Below are positions 24,883 to 32,482 of a DNA stretch of 64,000 bases, piece by piece. The number at the start of each line of letters is the position of its first letter. Position 1 is the stretch's first letter. The stretch comes from JAZDRH01 sp047470865 (GTDB taxonomy: Bacteria > Pseudomonadota > Gammaproteobacteria > Pseudomonadales > Pseudomonadaceae), in the NCBI RefSeq assembly GCF_047470865.1, contig NZ_JAZDRH010000003.1, positions 1-64,000 on the forward strand, given 5' to 3'. The notes beneath the pieces are model-generated. The model saw only the letters and a program-made list of their open reading frames with translations. It was not told where the DNA came from and made no database searches. A program made the position numbers and the translations under genes.

Positions 24883-25947
24883 TTATGCGTGGTATTTAGC
24901 AGACAGTTCATGCACCGCATTAATAAAGGCGCCTGCATGCGCTGGGTCTACCTGTGGAGTAATACCATGACCAAGGTTGAATATATGTCCTGTTCCGTGG
25001 CCGTAGCTTGCTAGAATACGCGCTACTTCTTCACGAATGGAAGCTGGGCTTGCATAAAGTACGGTTGGATCCATATTGCCTTGAAGGGCTACTTTATCGC
25101 CAACGCGAGCGCGCGCTTTGCCAATATTGCATGTCCAGTCTAAGCCAAGTGCTTCTACACCGGTTTCAGCCATGTCTTCTAGCCATAAACCGCCACCTTT
25201 GGTGAATAAAATCACTGGAACACGTCGACCTTCATGTTCACGAATCAGGCCTTTTACAATTTTTTGCATGTAGGCTAGTGAGAAATGTTTATAAGCATCA
25301 TCAGATAAACTTCCGCCCCAGCTATCAAAAATCTGTACTGCTTGCGCCCCAGCAAGAATTTGCGCATTTAGGTAGCTGGTGACTGATTGAGCTAGTTTGT
25401 CTAACAACATATGCATAGCTTTTGGGTCGTTATACATTAATGCTTTGCATTTGCGAAAGTCTTTTGAGGAACCGCCTTCCACCATATAGGTTGCCAGTGT
25501 CCAAGGGCTACCTGAAAATCCAATTAAGGGAACACGGCCATTTAATTCCCGACGAATTGTACGGACAGCATCCATAACATAGCCTAAATCTTTGTCAGGG
25601 TCTGGAATAGGTAAGGCTTCAATGGCTTGTGCTGTATCTGTTACTTTGCGAAATTTAGGGCCTTCGCCTGTTTCAAAATACAGACCTAAACCCATTGCGT
25701 CAGGTATAGTTAAGATGTCTGAAAATAAGATGGCAGCATCTAAAGGATAACGCTCTAGTGGTTGTATAGTAACTTCACAAGCCATTTCTGGATTCATGCA
25801 TAAATTCATGAAATTACCAGCACGTTCACGAGTAGCGCGGTATTCTGGAAGGTAACGTCCAGCTTGACGCATCATCCAAACAGGAGTTACGTCTACTGGT
25901 TGTTTCAGTAGGGCGCGAAGAAATCTATCATTTTTCAGAGCAGTCAT
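24883..25947 (-). CDS. hemE: Uroporphyrinogen decarboxylase
   Basis: Heme biosynthesis enzyme converting uroporphyrinogen III to coproporphyrinogen III. 354 aa from the ATG at 25947 (MTALKNDRFLRALL), the normal family length; an upstream ATG at 25959 would add four residues. Signature motifs are PVWMMRQAGRYLPEYR near the N-terminus, containing the substrate-binding Arg residues, and GFSGSPWTLATYMVEGGSS. The C-terminus has FNLGHGITPQVDP. It is a single gene between two convergent or divergent neighbours. Confidence 0.97.
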   Translation of the reverse strand: MTALKNDRFLRALLKQPVDVTPVWMMRQAGRYLPEYRATRERAGNFMNLCMNPEMACEVTIQPLERYPLDAAILFSDILTIPDAMGLGLYFETGEGPKFRKVTDTAQAIEALPIPDPDKDLGYVMDAVRTIRRELNGRVPLIGFSGSPWTLATYMVEGGSSKDFRKCKALMYNDPKAMHMLLDKLAQSVTSYLNAQILAGAQAVQIFDSWGGSLSDDAYKHFSLAYMQKIVKGLIREHEGRRVPVILFTKGGGLWLEDMAETGVEALGLDWTCNIGKARARVGDKVALQGNMDPTVLYASPASIREEVARILASYGHGTGHIFNLGHGITPQVDPAHAGAFINAVHELSAKYHA

Positions 25948-26062
25948 AACAGCGTCCATTAAATAAAGTAATTTATTGTCGCAAAGCTTAAGCAAAAACG
26001 CACGAGTAACCTTAAGTTCTTCCTTGGTCTCTTAACTAATGTTTTTCTCGGTAGGTAATACT

Positions 26063-26695
26063 ATGTCAAATACTCAGTTTAGTGAGCTGCATTTACCCAC
26101 TTCAGAGCAAGCTTTGCTTGGGCGGAAAGAGCCTATCATACCAAGTTCTCCACATGTTGCGACTGGGCGCAATTTAGTGCCTCCTTTTCCTGAGCAAATG
26201 CAGCTTATTTATTTTGGATTGGGTTGTTTTTGGGGAGCTGAGCGATTGTTTTGGCAGCTACCAGGTGTTTGGGTAACGGCTGTGGGGTATGCGGGAGGTT
26301 TAACGCCAAATCCTGTCTATGAAGAAGTGTGTTCTGGAGGCACAGGCCATACTGAAGTAGTCATGGTGGTATTTGATCCTGAAGTAATAGAGGTGTATCA
26401 GCTATTGGCGTGTTTCTGGCAGTCACATAACCCAACACAGGGCATGCGACAGGGAAATGATGTTGGCACTCAGTATCGTTCGACTATTTATTGTGCTAAT
26501 ACAGAGCAGTTGGCTCTGGCTAAATCAACAGCTAACCAATTTGCTCAAACCTTAGTCAAAATGGGGTATGGAGAGATTACTACTGAAATTACTATGGCAC
26601 CTAAGTTTTACTATGCGGAAGATTATCATCAGCAATACTTAGCTAAGAATCCAAATGGTTATTGTGGGCTTAAGGGGACTGGGTGTCATTTATAA
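26063..26695 (+). CDS. msrA: Peptide methionine sulfoxide reductase MsrA
   Basis: 210-aa enzyme that repairs methionine-S-sulfoxide. The catalytic Cys lies in GLGCFWGAERLFW. The substrate-binding YAGG and GTGHTEVV follow, and YHQQYLAKNPNGYC contributes the recycling Cys near the C-terminus. It has a roughly 50-residue N-terminal extension before the catalytic domain, as in E. coli MsrA. The ATG at 26063 follows TAGGT at a workable distance; an upstream ATG at 26039 is possible. It is divergent from hemE across 115 bp. Confidence 0.95.
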   Translation: MSNTQFSELHLPTSEQALLGRKEPIIPSSPHVATGRNLVPPFPEQMQLIYFGLGCFWGAERLFWQLPGVWVTAVGYAGGLTPNPVYEEVCSGGTGHTEVVMVVFDPEVIEVYQLLACFWQSHNPTQGMRQGNDVGTQYRSTIYCANTEQLALAKSTANQFAQTLVKMGYGEITTEITMAPKFYYAEDYHQQYLAKNPNGYCGLKGTGCHL

Positions 26696-26932
26696 TTATG
26701 TATTAAAGTTTAGTCTATCGATAAACTAAATAGATCTATCAGATATTGTGATTATATATAGGATAAAGTTGAAATAAATTCCTAACTCATTGTTAGATAT
26801 AGATTTTTTATGCTTAATATTATAGATTATTATTTTAATATTGATATTAAAGTGTAGTTTAAGAAAATTGACTTACATCATTTTGTTTATAGATGTCAAT
26901 CAATTTAGTTTTATTCTGATACATCTATTAAG
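26696..26932. other. AT-rich non-coding stretch downstream of msrA
   Basis: About 240 bp of very AT-rich sequence with no plausible ORF and no clear terminator for msrA. It leads into the regulatory RNA region that starts at about 26933. Confidence 0.5.
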
Positions 26933-26961
26933 TTGAAATATTTATGTTTTTTCGATTTAAT
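26933..26961 (+). promoter_or_regulatory. Promoter of a candidate plus-strand small RNA
   Basis: TTGAAA (26933-26938), 17-bp spacer, TTTAAT (26956-26961). The predicted start would be about 26968. The first structure downstream is a strong terminator at 27019, with no open frame between, so the transcript is short. Confidence 0.5.
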
Positions 26962-26967
26962 ATAGCT

Positions 26968-27048
26968 ATTGTAAACTTCCGAACAAGAAGGTTGGTAGAC
27001 TGCTTCCTTACTTGTCCTAAGCCGCCTCAATCTGAGGCGGCTTTTTTT
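26968..27048 (+). ncRNA. Candidate small RNA of about 80 nt, partly complementary to the CsrB-type RNA
   Basis: Bounded by a sigma-70-like promoter and a strong intrinsic terminator, with no ORF. A small hairpin (AACTTC with GAAGGTT) opens the RNA. The segment GGTTGGTAGACTG-NN-TCCTTACTT (26990-27013) is repeated at 27152-27175, which is the complement of the 3' part of the minus-strand CsrB-type RNA. The two RNAs could therefore pair over 22 of 24 positions. It also carries a UUCCUU stretch able to cover ribosome sites. Expression is a prediction. Confidence 0.45.
27019..27048 (+). terminator. Intrinsic terminator of the candidate plus-strand small RNA
   Basis: AGCCGCCTCA pairs with TGAGGCGGCT (27020-27042) around ATC, followed by seven T residues on the plus strand. 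On the minus strand the stem is not followed by a T run, so the direction is clear. Confidence 0.85.
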
Positions 27049-27083
27049 ATGCCTACAGATAACTAGACTCAGGATGACTACTG

Positions 27084-27132
27084 TTATTTTAGGTCTGTGA
27101 AGGAGTGTTTTTTATTTTCTAGCCTAAAATAA
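27084..27132. repeat. Inverted repeat between the two small-RNA loci
   Basis: TTATTTTAGG (27084-27093) and CCTAAAATAA (27123-27132) are perfect 10-bp complements separated by 29 bp. The right arm overlaps the T-rich tail of the minus-strand terminator. Purpose unknown. Confidence 0.45.
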
Positions 27133-27155
27133 GAAAACCCCACCGAAGTGGGGTT
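27131..27155 (-). terminator. Intrinsic terminator of the CsrB-type RNA
   Basis: On the minus strand AACCCCAC, loop TTCG, GTGGGGTT, then TTCTTATTTT. The UUCG tetraloop and GC stem make it strong. It is the first terminator met by transcription coming leftwards through the repeat array. Confidence 0.8.
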
Positions 27156-27487
27156 GGTAGACTGTATCCTTACTTCCTTGTGATCCGTCATCCTGACGTA
27201 GCTTGCTTATCCTTGCAAGCTTTGGCTCCTGCCTGATCCTTATTCCTTGTAACATCCTTGCGATTGGTCATCCTGACTAGCTTACTTATCCTTGCAAGCT
27301 TCGGCATCCTGCCTCAATCCTTATTCCTTGTAACATCCTTGCGATTAGTCATCCTGACTAGCTTGCTTATCCTTGCAAGCTTCGGCATCCTGCCTCAATC
27401 CTTATTCCTTGTAACATCCTTGCGATTGGTCATCCTGACTAGCTTGCTTATCCTTGCAAGCTTCGGCTTCCTGCCTCAATCCCTATG
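27131..27487 (-). ncRNA. CsrB/Rsm-type regulatory RNA (about 355 nt) with tandem GGA-loop hairpins
   Basis: On the minus strand this region contains about 25 GGA trinucleotides. Each 81-nt unit offers three short hairpins with AGGA in the loop: GUC-AGGAU-GAC, GGC-AGGAU-GCC and GCUUGC-AAGGAUAA-GCAAGC, plus linkers with AAGGAU and AAGGAA. CAGGAUG in hairpin loops is the binding signature of CsrA/RsmA proteins in CsrB-type RNAs. A perfect GacA box lies upstream (27544-27561), a -10-like TAATAT at 27499-27494, and a terminator at 27131-27155. No reading frame on this strand explains the conservation. Such RNAs titrate CsrA/RsmA under GacS-GacA control. The exact ends are estimated. Confidence 0.85.
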
Positions 27488-27489
27488 GC
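27181..27489. repeat. 81-bp tandem repeat array, about 3.8 copies
   Basis: Units start at 27181 (diverged), 27262, 27343 and 27424 (partial, to about 27489). Copies 2-4 are nearly identical, differing at a few positions such as ACTTATCC/GCTTATCC and GGCATCC/GGCTTCC. Each unit holds a GCTTGC...GCAAGC inverted repeat. This is the body of the CsrB-type RNA. Because 81 is divisible by three, a spurious repetitive ORF appears on the plus strand. Confidence 0.9.
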
Positions 27490-27543
27490 TGCCATATTAC
27501 TAATACGATCTATGTTTCGGTAGTGGCTAATCCCGATACATTT

Positions 27544-27561
27544 TGTAAGCTAAGACTTACA
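27544..27561 (-). promoter_or_regulatory. GacA-binding box upstream of the CsrB-type RNA
   Basis: TGTAAG, six bases, CTTACA: a perfect match to the GacA upstream activating sequence TGTAAG-N6-CTTACA of Pseudomonas rsmX/Y/Z promoters. It lies 45 bp before the -10-like TAATAT, between the stop of the acyl-CoA dehydrogenase gene (27569) and the repeat array. Confidence 0.88.
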
Positions 27562-27568
27562 AAAAACT

Positions 27569-29344
27569 TTAAAAGTCTTCTTCAGCCAATAAATATAAGG
27601 TTTCACTGCCTGCTTTAATGGTTAAAGTGAGTGAATAAATTCTCGGTAATAGTCGGTTAAAATAGAAGCGAGCTGTATTTATCTTGTTTTGGTAGAAGCT
27701 GTCCTGCTCTTTGCCTTGTGCCGCTTTTACCATACGCGCCCACATGTAAGCATAGGCGGTATAACCAAATACATGTAGATACTCAACAGAGGCTGCTCCT
27801 ATTTCGTTAGGGTTTTGTTTTGCTTGAGCTAATAACCATTGTGTTAAATCGGTTAGATTATCCACCGCAGCCTGTAGGGGTTGTGTAAACTCTGCAAGAT
27901 GGGGCTGGTGGGCTTGAATAAACGATAAGATTCTTTCAATAAAGCTTTGGTAGAAAGTACCTCCATTTGCAACAATTTTTCGTCCAACTAAGTCCAGCGC
28001 TTGAATGCCGTTTGTGCCTTCATATATCTGAGTAATACGGCAGTCGCGAACAAGCTGCTCTTGACCCCATTCACGAATAAAACCATGGCCACCGAATATT
28101 TGTTGCCCATGAACAGTGGTTTCTAAGCCCATATCAGTTAAAAATGCTTTTGCTACAGGAGTAAGTAGTGCCACCATTTGTTCGGCTTGTTGGCGAGCTG
28201 TTTCATCAGGGCTGTATTTGGCAATATCAAGTTGCATTGCAACATAGCTAGAAAAAGCGCGTCCACCTTCGTTTAATGCTTTCATAGTAAGCAGCATGCG
28301 ACGGACATCTGGGTGAACAATAATCGGATCAGCAGCCTTATCTTTAGCAACTGGGCCTGTAGGTGCTCGGCTTTGAATACGTTCGCGGGCATATTCAATC
28401 GCACTTTGATAAGAGCGCTCTCCCACAGCTAATCCCTGGATGCCTACACCTAAACGCTCATAGTTCATCATAGTGAACATGGCGGCCAAGCCTTTATTAG
28501 GCGCATCAATTATATAGCCTGTAGCATTATCAAAGTTCATTACACAGGTGGCTGAGGCTTGAATACCCATTTTGTGCTCAAGCGAACCGCAACTAACCTT
28601 ATTAGCTTCGCCTAGTGAACCGTCACTGTTGACTAGTTTTTTGGGTACTAAAAATAGAGAAATACCTTTGGACCCGGCTGGAGCATCAGGCAGTTTAGCG
28701 AGGACAAGGTGGATAATATTTTCGGTTAGATCGTGATCACCACCTGTAATGAAAATTTTAGTTCCTGTAATTTTGTAGCTACCGTCTGCTTGAGGTTCAG
28801 CTTTGGTGCGAATTAAACCAAGGTCTGTTCCAGCATGAGGTTCGGTTAAGCACATAGAGCCTGCCCATTGGCCGCTGTACATATTCGGCAGATAACGATT
28901 TTTTAATTCTTCGCTGGCATGGGCGTGAATTGCAAGGCAAGCACCCGATGTGAGCATTGGGTAAAGACCGAAAGATAAGCTGGCAGAGTTCATCATTTCT
29001 TCAACTTGGGCGCTGATTATTTTAGGCATGCCCATACCACCAAATTGGGGATCGCCGCCTATACCTACCCAACCGCCTTCAGCGTAGGTTTTAAATGCTT
29101 GGGGAAAACCTTTTGGTGTAAATACTTGTTGCTCTGTCCAGCGACAGCCTTCTTCATCTCCTGAACGATTTAAAGGTGCAATAGTTCCAGCTGTTACTTT
29201 GCCTGCTTCTTCTAAAATAGCACTTGCAGTTTGTGCATCAACGACATCAGCTAATGCAGGAAGCTGTTGCCATAGTTTTGCAATGTCAAAAACTTCATGT
29301 AAAAGGAAGTTCATATCTTTTAATGGGGCAATGTAGTCAGCCAT
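27569..29344 (-). CDS. Acyl-CoA dehydrogenase (large, about 590-aa type)
   Basis: FAD-dependent enzyme that introduces the first double bond in beta-oxidation. 591 aa, with an N-terminal extension, the central block CLTEPHAGTDLGLIRTKAEP, ITGTKIFITGGDHD, and a C-terminal helical domain with GHGFIREWGQEQLVRDCRITQIYEGTNGIQA; the Glu of YEGTNGIQALDL is the catalytic-base region. The last about 120 residues form the extra domain typical of this large subfamily. It is a clear paralogue of the next gene (29488-31290), but has no PsrA box of its own. Confidence 0.9.
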   Translation of the reverse strand: MADYIAPLKDMNFLLHEVFDIAKLWQQLPALADVVDAQTASAILEEAGKVTAGTIAPLNRSGDEEGCRWTEQQVFTPKGFPQAFKTYAEGGWVGIGGDPQFGGMGMPKIISAQVEEMMNSASLSFGLYPMLTSGACLAIHAHASEELKNRYLPNMYSGQWAGSMCLTEPHAGTDLGLIRTKAEPQADGSYKITGTKIFITGGDHDLTENIIHLVLAKLPDAPAGSKGISLFLVPKKLVNSDGSLGEANKVSCGSLEHKMGIQASATCVMNFDNATGYIIDAPNKGLAAMFTMMNYERLGVGIQGLAVGERSYQSAIEYARERIQSRAPTGPVAKDKAADPIIVHPDVRRMLLTMKALNEGGRAFSSYVAMQLDIAKYSPDETARQQAEQMVALLTPVAKAFLTDMGLETTVHGQQIFGGHGFIREWGQEQLVRDCRITQIYEGTNGIQALDLVGRKIVANGGTFYQSFIERILSFIQAHQPHLAEFTQPLQAAVDNLTDLTQWLLAQAKQNPNEIGAASVEYLHVFGYTAYAYMWARMVKAAQGKEQDSFYQNKINTARFYFNRLLPRIYSLTLTIKAGSETLYLLAEEDF

Positions 29345-29446
29345 ATTGTTGTCCTTCTTATCGGTAATGGGGCTTAAAATTTAGAACTAAAACTATACTA
29401 TAAATCTTTTTTATGACTATTTTTATGACTTTAGTTTTAAATAAAA

Positions 29447-29473
29447 AGAAACCCGCTAGATAGCGGGTTTCTT
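29447..29473 (-). terminator. Terminator after the upstream acyl-CoA dehydrogenase gene
   Basis: AAACCCGCTA (29449-29458) and TAGCGGGTTT (29461-29470) form a 10-bp stem with flanking A and T runs. It is in the 143-bp gap between the two dehydrogenase genes, so they are probably separate transcription units. Confidence 0.85.
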
Positions 29474-29487
29474 TATGTAACGACTTA

Positions 29488-31290
29488 TTAGTAACTTAAT
29501 GCAAAGTTGTCTACGTCCATTTCCATCAGGTTGTCTGAACCTGAGGTAATGGCCGCTAAATGTGCACGTGTACGAGGTAGAATACGATCGTAATAGAAGC
29601 GTGCAGTTTGTAGCTTAGCTTTATAGAAGCTTTCTTCATTGGTGCCAGCAGCGAGTTTTTCTGCAGCAACACGTGCGATATCAGCCCAGAAGTAAGCAAG
29701 GCATACATAGCCTGAGTACATTAAGTAGTCAACAGCAGCGGCACCGACTTCATCACGGTTTTTCATTGCGCCCATACCAATTTTCATGGTGGTATCAGCC
29801 CATTCTTTGTTCAGCTTAACAAGCTCGTCAACGTAGCCTTTGATAGCATCGTTTTCTTCGTTTGCCTTACAGAATTTATGAATAACCTTAGTGAATGCTT
29901 TTAACGATTCGCCTTGAGTCATAAGAATTTTACGACCTAGCAAATCTAAGGCTTGGATACCAGTAGTGCCTTCATATAAGCATGAGATACGGCTGTCGCG
30001 CACGTTTTGCTCCATGCCATGCTCAGCAATATAACCATGACCACCAAATACTTGAACACCATGGTTAGCTGCTTCAAAGCCAGTTTCAGTCATAAAGGCT
30101 TTAGCAATAGGTGTTAACAGGCCTAGCATTACATCAGCCGCTGCACGCTCTTCTTCGGTTTTACCCGCAATCATGATGTCAGCTTGTTGTGATGCGTAGT
30201 AAAGCAGTGCACGGTTGCCTTCTGTAAAGGCTTTGATAGTTAATAGCATGCGGCGTACATCAGGATGCACGATAATTGGGTCTGCTGGTTTTTCTGGTTC
30301 TTTAGGTCCTGTTAGCGCACGCATTTGTAAGCGTTCTTTGGCATAAGCAATAGCGCCTTGGAAAGCTACTTCTGAGTGAGCTAAACCTTGTAATGCTGTG
30401 CCTAAGCGTGCGGTGTTCATAAATACGAACATGGCATTTAGCCCTTTGTTCGGCTCACCAATTAAATAGCCTGTGGCGCCGTCAAAGTTCATTACGCAGG
30501 TTGCGTTGCCATGGATGCCCATTTTATGTTCCAGCGAGCCGCAGTTAACGCCATTGCGCTCACCAACACTGCCATCAGCATTAGGTAAGAATTTAGGAAC
30601 GATAAAGAGTGAAATACCTTTAGTGCCTTTGGGGGCATCAGGTAGACGGGCTAATACGATATGTACAATGTTACCTGCCATATCGTGCTCGCCTGCTGAA
30701 ATAAAGATTTTAGTGCCAGTAACTTTATAAGAACCATCTGCTTGTGGTTCAGCTTTGGTACGTAATAAACCTAAGTCTGTACCACAGTGCGGCTCAGTTA
30801 AGCACATAGTGCCTGTCCACTCACCTGAGATCAGCTTAGTGAGATAGGTTTGTTTTTGCTGCTCATCACCATGCACATAGATAGTATTCATAGCACCGTG
30901 TGATAGACCAGGATACATGCCCCATGACCAGTTAGCTTGGCCAACCATTTCACTAATAGACATACCCAATGAGGAAGGTAGACCCTGACCACCGTATTGT
31001 GGTTCGTGAGTCATGCTTGGCCAGCCGCCTTCTACATATTGGTTATAGGCTTCTTTAAAGCCTGTTGGTGTTGTAACACCTTCAGCTGACCACTTACAGC
31101 CTTCCATATCGCCAACACGGTTTAGCGGAGCAATGACTTGTTCGCAAAACTTTGCGCCTTCTTCAAGAATGGCATCAACCATATCGGGAGTGGCTTCTTC
31201 GTAGCCAAGTTGCTCGTAATGGGCTTGAAAACCTAATAATTCTTCACGAACGAAACGAATATCGCGCAAGGGCGCCTTGTAATCAGGCAT
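29488..31290 (-). CDS. Acyl-CoA dehydrogenase (large, about 600-aa type), PsrA-box gene
   Basis: 600-aa paralogue of the adjacent enzyme. It has CLTEPHCGTDLGLLRTKAEP, VTGTKIFISAGEHD, GHGYIAEHGMEQNVRDSRISCLYEGTTGIQALDLLGRK, and the C-terminal extra domain. It resembles long-chain acyl-CoA dehydrogenases of pseudomonads such as PA0506-PA0508. A perfect PsrA-type operator lies 93-106 bp upstream, so fatty acids probably relieve repression. Terminated by the hairpin at 29447-29473. Confidence 0.9.
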   Translation of the reverse strand: MPDYKAPLRDIRFVREELLGFQAHYEQLGYEEATPDMVDAILEEGAKFCEQVIAPLNRVGDMEGCKWSAEGVTTPTGFKEAYNQYVEGGWPSMTHEPQYGGQGLPSSLGMSISEMVGQANWSWGMYPGLSHGAMNTIYVHGDEQQKQTYLTKLISGEWTGTMCLTEPHCGTDLGLLRTKAEPQADGSYKVTGTKIFISAGEHDMAGNIVHIVLARLPDAPKGTKGISLFIVPKFLPNADGSVGERNGVNCGSLEHKMGIHGNATCVMNFDGATGYLIGEPNKGLNAMFVFMNTARLGTALQGLAHSEVAFQGAIAYAKERLQMRALTGPKEPEKPADPIIVHPDVRRMLLTIKAFTEGNRALLYYASQQADIMIAGKTEEERAAADVMLGLLTPIAKAFMTETGFEAANHGVQVFGGHGYIAEHGMEQNVRDSRISCLYEGTTGIQALDLLGRKILMTQGESLKAFTKVIHKFCKANEENDAIKGYVDELVKLNKEWADTTMKIGMGAMKNRDEVGAAAVDYLMYSGYVCLAYFWADIARVAAEKLAAGTNEESFYKAKLQTARFYYDRILPRTRAHLAAITSGSDNLMEMDVDNFALSY

Positions 31291-31382
31291 AGTAGTAATC
31301 CTCTACAGAATGTCTCTAATTGGTGGCGACCTAGAAAGCGCGGCCGCATGCGTTAATGATTTTTAAATTCAAACAAACTTAT

Positions 31383-31396
31383 GAAACGATCGTTTG
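31383..31396. promoter_or_regulatory. PsrA-type operator upstream of the acyl-CoA dehydrogenase gene
   Basis: GAAAC-GATC-GTTTG matches the PsrA consensus (G/C)AAAC-N(2-4)-GTTT(G/C) exactly. PsrA is a TetR-family regulator that releases DNA on binding long-chain acyl groups and controls fatty-acid degradation genes in Pseudomonas. The regulator gene itself is not in the window. Confidence 0.7.
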
Positions 31397-31473
31397 AAAA
31401 GTTACGATCAGTCCTGCGCCTTGTCAAGAGTAATCGCTTTACAGCAGGCTAAAGGATAGTGTGAGTTGCTGTT

Positions 31474-32379
31474 TTAGTTTTTATTGTCAATGCTTTGCCT
31501 TAACCATATTGCGAACTGTATCGATCTTTCATCTTTTGTTTGAGTAGGAGTGAGCAGAACTAGACTATTATCAGTTTTTTGAAAGCCCCAAGGTGCTTGT
31601 AGACGACCCCTAGAAATATCGTCGTTGACCAGTAGTTTAGGGGCGATGGCGATACCTAAACCAGCCACAGCAGCCTCTAATAAATAGTATAAATGGGCAA
31701 ACCCTTGACTGAACTTAAGTTGCTGAAAATCAATACCTGTTACTGCTGCCCATTGCGGCCAAGCCTGTAATCTAGAGTCTGTATAAAGCAGCTTTTCTTC
31801 GACTAATTGATAAGGGTTTTGCAGCAAAAAAGGTTGTTTTGCAATATAGCTAGGGCTCACTACTGGCCCTATTTCTTCTGAGCAGATTTCAAAGGCTTGC
31901 ATTGTTTTAGGATAGTTTTTAGGGCTAAAAACCAAATAAGCATCAATGGCTTGATGGCTGTTATAGAAAGAGTCATCTCCTTCATGTGTCACTAATTGCA
32001 ATTGTAGGCTAGGCATATCCTTTTGCAGTTGCCCTAAACGTGGGATTAACCAGCGTGCTAGTAAGCTACCTGGGCAGGCGAGCACAAAAGGTGCTTGTTG
32101 CTGTTGGTGCTGTAAGTCTTGGCAAGTTTTTGAAATATCAGCAAAAGCACTATGACAGCTGGTGAATAAGCGCTGCCCTTCTTCTGTGAGTTTTATACCA
32201 CGGCCTAGCTTACGAAATAATTGGATAGATAAGCTTTCTTCTAACTGTTTAATCTGTCGACTAACAGCGCCATGCGTTACATTTAATTCATAAGCTGCAA
32301 GGCTTACGCTCTCTAATCTGGCGGCTACTTCAAAAGCTTTTAGAGCATTTAATGGGGGGAGCTGATAAGGATTTTTCAT
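31474..32379 (-). CDS. trpI: LysR-type transcriptional activator TrpI
   Basis: 301 aa from the ATG at 32379 (MKNPYQLPPLNALKAFE). The N-terminal winged helix-turn-helix is SLAAYELNVTHGAVSRQIKQLEESL (about 25-50), followed by an inducer-binding domain. It is transcribed divergently from trpBA with about 100 bp between, the arrangement in which TrpI activates trpBA with indoleglycerol phosphate in Pseudomonas. GcvA-like regulators are similar in sequence; position decides the name. Confidence 0.88.
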   Translation of the reverse strand: MKNPYQLPPLNALKAFEVAARLESVSLAAYELNVTHGAVSRQIKQLEESLSIQLFRKLGRGIKLTEEGQRLFTSCHSAFADISKTCQDLQHQQQQAPFVLACPGSLLARWLIPRLGQLQKDMPSLQLQLVTHEGDDSFYNSHQAIDAYLVFSPKNYPKTMQAFEICSEEIGPVVSPSYIAKQPFLLQNPYQLVEEKLLYTDSRLQAWPQWAAVTGIDFQQLKFSQGFAHLYYLLEAAVAGLGIAIAPKLLVNDDISRGRLQAPWGFQKTDNSLVLLTPTQTKDERSIQFAIWLRQSIDNKN

Positions 32380-32482
32380 GTGAGTTTTCCTAACATATTT
32401 ATGCAATCTTATCGCTTTTTTTTATTGCGTAAATGACTTAAGTTGGTTAGCAATCAGTTTTAGCTTTTTAATAGGTAATTTT
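32380..32482. promoter_or_regulatory. Divergent trpI/trpB promoter region
   Basis: 103 bp, AT-rich. It must carry the trpBA promoter, TrpI sites and the trpI promoter. I do not see a clean consensus -35/-10 pair for trpB, which fits an activator-dependent promoter. Confidence 0.5.

Noticed and set aside
26990..27175. Spacing of 162 bp between the two GGTTGGTAGACTG copies equals twice the 81-bp unit
   Set aside because: The sequence between them does not resemble the repeat unit, so I treat the spacing as coincidence.
27181..27489. Possible CRISPR array
   Set aside because: The units are contiguous tandem copies with no variable spacers and no cas genes.
27258..27503. Plus-strand 81-residue repetitive ORF
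   Set aside because: The 81-bp repeat keeps frame by chance, the protein is an exact three-fold hydrophobic repeat, and the minus strand explains the sequence as a CsrB-type RNA.
26933..27570. Riboswitch or T-box in the msrA downstream gap
   Set aside because: No aptamer-like motifs seen, and the promoters and terminators define RNA genes rather than leaders of a downstream coding gene.
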